From contig JBBEDS010000020.1 of NCBI GenBank assembly GCA_040881175.1, positions 1-17,911 on the forward strand: DNA of 17,911 nt, given 5' to 3'. This document shows positions 14,448-17,911 of the stretch, one piece after another. Position numbers and translations under genes: made by a program. Numbering within the stretch: the stretch's first letter is position 1; every line of letters starts with the position of its first letter. This DNA is from JBBEDS01 sp040881175 (lineage in GTDB: Bacteria > Patescibacteriota > Minisyncoccia > 2-02-FULL-40-12 > IGHO2-01-FULL-4-A). The notes under the pieces are model-generated. The model was not told the DNA's origin, searched no databases, and saw only the letters and a list, made by a program, of their open reading frames with translations.

Positions 14448-14452
14448 CTTTC

Positions 14453-15727
14453 TTGTTTTTAGAAGCACTCAGTCCACTTAAAACCGCATTAGATATATTA
14501 GCTGAATATTGGTGGGCATATATGCCCGTTTTGTTGTTCTTTGTTGCTCTTGAAAGCTGGCTGATATATATACGAGATAAATACTTTCTCTCCATCAAGT
14601 GGGTTCTACTTGAGATCAAGCCGCCGCCTGACGTACAAAAGAGTCCTAAGATAGCTGAAAATATATTCGCCGGTCTTCACTCGGCATATATTACCCCTAT
14701 AGACTGGAAGAAAAGATTTTTCAAAGGCGAGGTCCAGCCCTGGTTTTCTTTCGAGATAGTCGGTAATGGCGGCGAGATGAACTTCTATATCCGTACTCCG
14801 GATGGGTTTAAAGATGTTATAGAATCATTGATTTTTGCCCAATATCCAGATGCGGAAATTAACGTTGCCGATGATTACATAAACGCTTTGCCGAAATATA
14901 TTCCAAATGATGAATATGATCTTTTCGGAACTGAACTAATATTCACCAAAGATGATGCCTATCCGATCAAAACATATCCTTTCTTTGAAGAAGAATCAGG
15001 CAAGGATGAATTCAAAAGAACTGACCCCCTCGCGCCGTTGGCGGAGATATTGAGCGCGCTTGAGCCAGGCGAACACGTTTGGCTGCAGCTCACCGCCAGA
15101 GCCACAGGAGATGGTTGGGTAAAAGAGGCTCAGAAGGCCGTGGACAAACTAACCGGCAAAGAGCCTAAAATCGAGAGAGATGCATTCGGCAAGGCGATCG
15201 ATTTCATAGACGACCTGATCCCTGGTGCGTCTGCGCCTAAGTCAGAAGAAAAAAAGAAAGAGTTCGAATTTATGAAGCTGACCCCGGGCCAGAGGTTTGT
15301 GCTTGAACAGGTTGAGAACAAAGTTGCAAAGCTTGGATTCAAGTGTGGTTACCGCTTTCTGTATGCAGCTCGTAAAGAAGTGATGAAGCGTTCACGTACC
15401 GCATCTGTGATCGGAATGTTCAAGCAGGTATATTCTAATAACCTGAACAGTTTCAGGCCGAATATGTCGACGCTGACGATCGGCAAAGGCTGGTTTTCTA
15501 AACTATTCCCTTCGGGTGCTGGCTTCGGAGCCAAGCAGGAGGAGTATAGGAAGAAATATAACCTATACAGGGATTATCGCGACAGATCTTTTGTAAAGAA
15601 GGTAATAATTTTAAATACTGAAGAATTGGCAACGTTATTCCACTTACCGGGTATTGGCGTAAAGGCGCCTTCATTCCCGAGAGTTGAAGCTAAGAAAGGT
15701 CAGCCGCCAGCCGGCTTGCCGATGTAA
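14453..15727 (+). CDS. Membrane-anchored protein of unknown function, partner of the VirD4/TraD-like ATPase
   Basis: A 424-residue protein with one N-terminal membrane helix (about 20-40, WWAYMPVLLFFVALESWLIYI) and a large cytoplasmic part. From memory it matches a family of unknown function found in Patescibacteria next to VirD4-like ATPases. The stretch PWFSFEIVGNGGEMNFYIRT, then AQYPDAEI (about 95-145), resembles the N-terminal part of VirB4/TrsE-like proteins. No Walker motif is present. A charged, Lys/Glu-rich linker (about 262-275) separates it from a C-terminal domain containing GYRFLYAARKEVMKRS and a closing LFHLPGIGVKAP, a motif also usual in this family. The start is TTG 14453: between the upstream in-frame stop (14417) and the membrane helix there is no ATG or GTG. 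The next gene follows after 2 bases (TAA-TT-ATG), so the two products probably form one complex. Confidence 0.72.
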   Translation: MFLEALSPLKTALDILAEYWWAYMPVLLFFVALESWLIYIRDKYFLSIKWVLLEIKPPPDVQKSPKIAENIFAGLHSAYITPIDWKKRFFKGEVQPWFSFEIVGNGGEMNFYIRTPDGFKDVIESLIFAQYPDAEINVADDYINALPKYIPNDEYDLFGTELIFTKDDAYPIKTYPFFEEESGKDEFKRTDPLAPLAEILSALEPGEHVWLQLTARATGDGWVKEAQKAVDKLTGKEPKIERDAFGKAIDFIDDLIPGASAPKSEEKKKEFEFMKLTPGQRFVLEQVENKVAKLGFKCGYRFLYAARKEVMKRSRTASVIGMFKQVYSNNLNSFRPNMSTLTIGKGWFSKLFPSGAGFGAKQEEYRKKYNLYRDYRDRSFVKKVIILNTEELATLFHLPGIGVKAPSFPRVEAKKGQPPAGLPM

Positions 15728-15729
15728 TT

Positions 15730-17322
15730 ATGGCGAACTCAACAGACAACGACGTAGTACTCTTTGGCAAAACGAATTTCCGCAACAAGCAGGTCAACTT
15801 TGGTATTAAAATGGATGACCGTCGCCGTCACATGTATGTCATTGGAAAGACCGGAATGGGCAAATCAGAACTTTTGAAGACTCTGGCCATTCAGGATATC
15901 CAAAATGGTAAGGGTATCGCCTTTATCGATCCTCACGGCGACCCGGTAGAGGAAATCTTTGACCATATTCCCGAGGAAAGAATAAAGGATGTTATCTATG
16001 TAAATCCGGCAGATCTGGAATACCCGATTGCTTTTAATGTCATGGAGCAGGTAGATTCCGACAAGCGCCACCTTGTAGCTGACGGAGTCTTAAACGTATT
16101 TAAGAAAATATGGACTGACCTCTGGTCCGCCAGAATGGAATATATTTTAAACAATACTATTCTGGCATTGCTTGAAACTCCGGATGCTACGCTTCTTGGT
16201 ATTAACCGGATGCTGGCTGATAAAAAATACCGAAGCTATGTTGTCGGCAATGTTACTGACCCGGTGGTCAAAGCATTCTGGACCCAGGAGTTTGCCGGCT
16301 ATACCGAGCGTTTCGCAGCTGAAGCAACGCCTGCAATTCAGAATAAGATCGGACAGTTCACCTCCTCGGCTCTAGTTCGTAATATCGTTGGGCAGCCTAA
16401 GTCCACGATTGATATGCGTAGAGCCATGGATGAAGGCAAGATACTGCTGGTCAATATCTCCAAAGGAAGGATAGGTGAGGAAGCCTCTCGATTGCTGGGC
16501 GCTTTAATAATTACCAAGATACAGCTTGCAGCCATGTCGCGCGTGGATATTCCTGAACCAGAGCGAAGAGATTTTATCCTGACCGTCGATGAGTTCCAGA
16601 ACTTCGCCACCGCTTCTTTCGCTAATATTCTTTCCGAGGCACGTAAATATCATTTGAGTTTGATAGTCGCCCATCAATATGTGGCGCAGATGGACGAAGG
16701 AGTGAGAGACGCGGTTTTCGGCAACGTTGGTACTATTATCAGCTTTCGCGTGGGGGCAGAAGATGCCGAGCTGTTGGAGAAAGAATTAGCGCCGGAATTT
16801 ATGGCCACGGATATTGTTAACCTTGGCAAGAGACAAATATATTTGAAATTAATGATCGACGGAGTCGCCTCAAGAGCTTTCTCGGCTATGACTATGGAGC
16901 GATTTGAACCCCTTGCCGTAAGCAACAGGCAGAGGGTCATAGAATCTTCACGTAAGCTATACGCTGCTACCCGCAGTGAAGTGGAGGGGGCAATTGCTAA
17001 ATGGCATGAGCCTCTTGATGGAGAAGAAGGCCAGAAAGAAGATTCTAGGCCTGTGTCTAGAGACTCTAGGCCGCCTAGAAAAAACAAGCCAGCTCCGCGT
17101 CCTCCGATACGCAGTGATTCGCGGCCACCAAGCAGAGAACCAGCGAGGCCCGTGTCTTTGTCGGAGGCTCTAAAGCAGGGCCCAGTGGATTTTAAGGGAC
17201 GCAAATTCCAACCTAAGCCCCCAGTTTCCAAGCCAAAAGTGAAGGTTGACCTTCAGGGATTGAGAGACGCACTTAAGGGGTCAATAAGCAACGGGGACGA
17301 AAATACCGAAGAAACCAATTAA
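15730..17322 (+). CDS. VirD4/TraD-like (DUF87/TraG-type) DNA-translocation ATPase
   Basis: The 530-residue product has Walker A GKTGMGKSE (39-47), the FIDPHGD segment (65-71) and Walker B ILTVDEFQNF (283-292; D287, E288). A sensor-like LIVAHQY (311-317, Q316) and a late REXIXLK-type strand (KRQIYLKL) complete the fold. These are features of the VirD4/TraG/TraD coupling-protein and HerA-like family, hexameric ATPases that move DNA or substrates at a membrane. It has no membrane helix of its own; the preceding anchored protein could supply one. The C-terminal tail (about 430-530) is disordered and rich in Pro, Arg and Ser, with DSRP at 438, 445 and 463. It ends in a predicted short helix (LQGLRDALKGSI). 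No relaxase, VirB4 or pilin gene is in the window, so conjugation cannot be claimed. A terminator follows. Confidence 0.85.
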   Translation: MANSTDNDVVLFGKTNFRNKQVNFGIKMDDRRRHMYVIGKTGMGKSELLKTLAIQDIQNGKGIAFIDPHGDPVEEIFDHIPEERIKDVIYVNPADLEYPIAFNVMEQVDSDKRHLVADGVLNVFKKIWTDLWSARMEYILNNTILALLETPDATLLGINRMLADKKYRSYVVGNVTDPVVKAFWTQEFAGYTERFAAEATPAIQNKIGQFTSSALVRNIVGQPKSTIDMRRAMDEGKILLVNISKGRIGEEASRLLGALIITKIQLAAMSRVDIPEPERRDFILTVDEFQNFATASFANILSEARKYHLSLIVAHQYVAQMDEGVRDAVFGNVGTIISFRVGAEDAELLEKELAPEFMATDIVNLGKRQIYLKLMIDGVASRAFSAMTMERFEPLAVSNRQRVIESSRKLYAATRSEVEGAIAKWHEPLDGEEGQKEDSRPVSRDSRPPRKNKPAPRPPIRSDSRPPSREPARPVSLSEALKQGPVDFKGRKFQPKPPVSKPKVKVDLQGLRDALKGSISNGDENTEETN

Positions 17323-17352
17323 GACTCCGCCATCACGGCGGAATCTTTTTTG
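17321..17352 (+). terminator. Intrinsic terminator after the VirD4-like gene
   Basis: TCCGCC (17326-17331) pairs with GGCGGA (17337-17342) around a 5-base loop. Outer A/T pairs continue after one mismatch (AAGA with TCTT), and a T run follows. Confidence 0.88.
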
Positions 17353-17358
17353 TTTGCT

Positions 17359-17386
17359 TTTACGTCTAATTAGTGATAGATAAAAT
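17359..17386 (+). promoter_or_regulatory. Candidate promoter for the HD-domain gene
   Basis: TTTACG (17359-17364, 4 of 6) and TAAAAT (17381-17386, 5 of 6) with 16-base spacing lie just after the terminator. Transcription would start about 2 bases before ATG 17395, so the mRNA would be practically leaderless; no Shine-Dalgarno is present. Confidence 0.45.
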
Positions 17387-17394
17387 ATATTAGT

Positions 17395-17911
17395 ATGGCT
17401 AAGCACAAGTGGATCCCTTGGCCGGGAATCGGCCAGGTGGATAAGCAAAAAATAGCGTCGATTGTAGATAACTACTATTTCAGGCGCTTAAGCGACAAAA
17501 AGCAGCTTGCCTTTACCTACCTCGTTTTTCCCGGCGGCACCCATGATCGCAGACAGCACTCTCTAGGTGCGTATGTACGGACTGTTGAATTTGCCAACCG
17601 CATGGTCGGATTAGGCCGTCTTAGCCAGAAAGAAGCTCTCAATTTAGGTCTTTACGCTCTGCTGCATGACATAGGTCATGGGCCTTTTTCTCATGTCATT
17701 GAAGTATTTACTAAACTTAACCACAAAGAGTACGGCTTGAGGTTGGTGGATAAGATGGCCGATGCCATTAAGGAATGCGGCGGCGATGTTAAGCTGATTA
17801 AAAGATATATGAACAAGGAAGATCCGGCTTGGCAGATTGTCAGTGATAAGAATTTTGGAATGGAGAAGATGGACTATTTGGTCCGAGACCAGGAAGAGAC
17901 GGAATTCGGCC
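17395..17911 (+). CDS. HD-superfamily phosphohydrolase, N-terminal part (partial, runs off the window)
   Basis: The frame from ATG 17395 stays open to the right edge, giving 172 residues. It matches the SAMHD1/dGTPase-like HD group (COG1078). The opening FRRLSDKKQLAFTYLVFPGG (29-48) is followed by THDRRQHSLGAY (49-60; H55) and the HD pair in LLHDIGHGPFSH (89-100; H91-D92). The later Asp lies in MDYLVRDQ (159-166; D160). H55, H91, D92 and D160 are the expected metal ligands. Members hydrolyse dNTPs to deoxynucleoside and triphosphate, or act on other nucleotides; the substrate cannot be told from this fragment. It starts a new transcription unit after a terminator. Confidence 0.88.
   Translation, partial: MAKHKWIPWPGIGQVDKQKIASIVDNYYFRRLSDKKQLAFTYLVFPGGTHDRRQHSLGAYVRTVEFANRMVGLGRLSQKEALNLGLYALLHDIGHGPFSHVIEVFTKLNHKEYGLRLVDKMADAIKECGGDVKLIKRYMNKEDPAWQIVSDKNFGMEKMDYLVRDQEETEFG

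Noticed and set aside
16674..17231. 185-codon open frame on the - strand opposite the ATPase gene
   Set aside because: It mirrors the coding frame of a well-supported gene, encodes Ser/Gly/Leu-rich low-complexity sequence, and has no promoter or ribosome site.
1..17911. Recoding of TGA as glycine across the window
   Set aside because: Conserved genes such as secA, murB, secD and secF run full length with no internal TGA, whereas recoding genomes use TGA often.

Overview
This window looks like chromosomal DNA of a Candidate Phyla Radiation (Patescibacteria, probably Parcubacteria-like) bacterium. That is an inference from gene content and style. SecA carries an insert after its first nucleotide-binding motifs and an unusual zinc tail. 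A membrane protein is paired with a VirD4/TraD-like ATPase. A sigma-region-4/HARE-HTH protein and a secreted protein with C-terminal wall-type repeats are present. Intergenic gaps are very short, and most genes lack a Shine-Dalgarno sequence. Every gene I can support is on the + strand. There is no rRNA, tRNA, CRISPR array, insertion sequence or phage gene. The standard bacterial code fits: long conserved genes run uninterrupted, and TGA is used once, as a stop.

Layout. (1) 2-1930: the 3' end of a secreted metalloprotease-like gene, then murB (peptidoglycan precursor synthesis) and a terminator. (2) 1931-2330: an AT-rich intergenic region with two near-consensus DnaA-box-like sites, a promoter and a structured leader. 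It is followed by a 33-residue lysine/alanine protein resembling a histone H1 tail, with its own terminator. (3) 2342-5985: hpf (ribosome hibernation), secA and a DUF925-type nucleotidyltransferase. (4) 5991-8069: a nucleotide-chemistry cluster with a deoxyribosyltransferase-like/Nudix fusion, a free-standing deoxyribosyltransferase-like protein, a MazG-like pyrophosphohydrolase and a small unknown protein. (5) 8094-10968: a membrane-anchored cyclophilin translationally chained (TAATG junctions) to two RecB/Cas4-like nucleases with probable iron-sulfur cysteines. (6) 11013-13259: secD and secF. (7) 13276-14375: a sigma-region-4 plus HARE-HTH regulator, closed by a long imperfect palindrome. 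(8) 14453-17352: a membrane protein and a VirD4/TraD-like ATPase, then a terminator. (9) 17359-17911: the 5' part of an HD-domain phosphohydrolase that runs off the window.

Two parts of the window serve protein export (SecA; SecDF), and two products are probable clients or helpers outside the membrane (metalloprotease, cyclophilin). The least conventional parts are the structured, DnaA-box-bearing region before the lysine-rich mini-protein, the nucleotide-enzyme cluster with its domain fusion, the coupled nuclease pair and the VirD4-like ATPase with its membrane partner. No complete new defence or mobile system can be demonstrated from this sequence alone.
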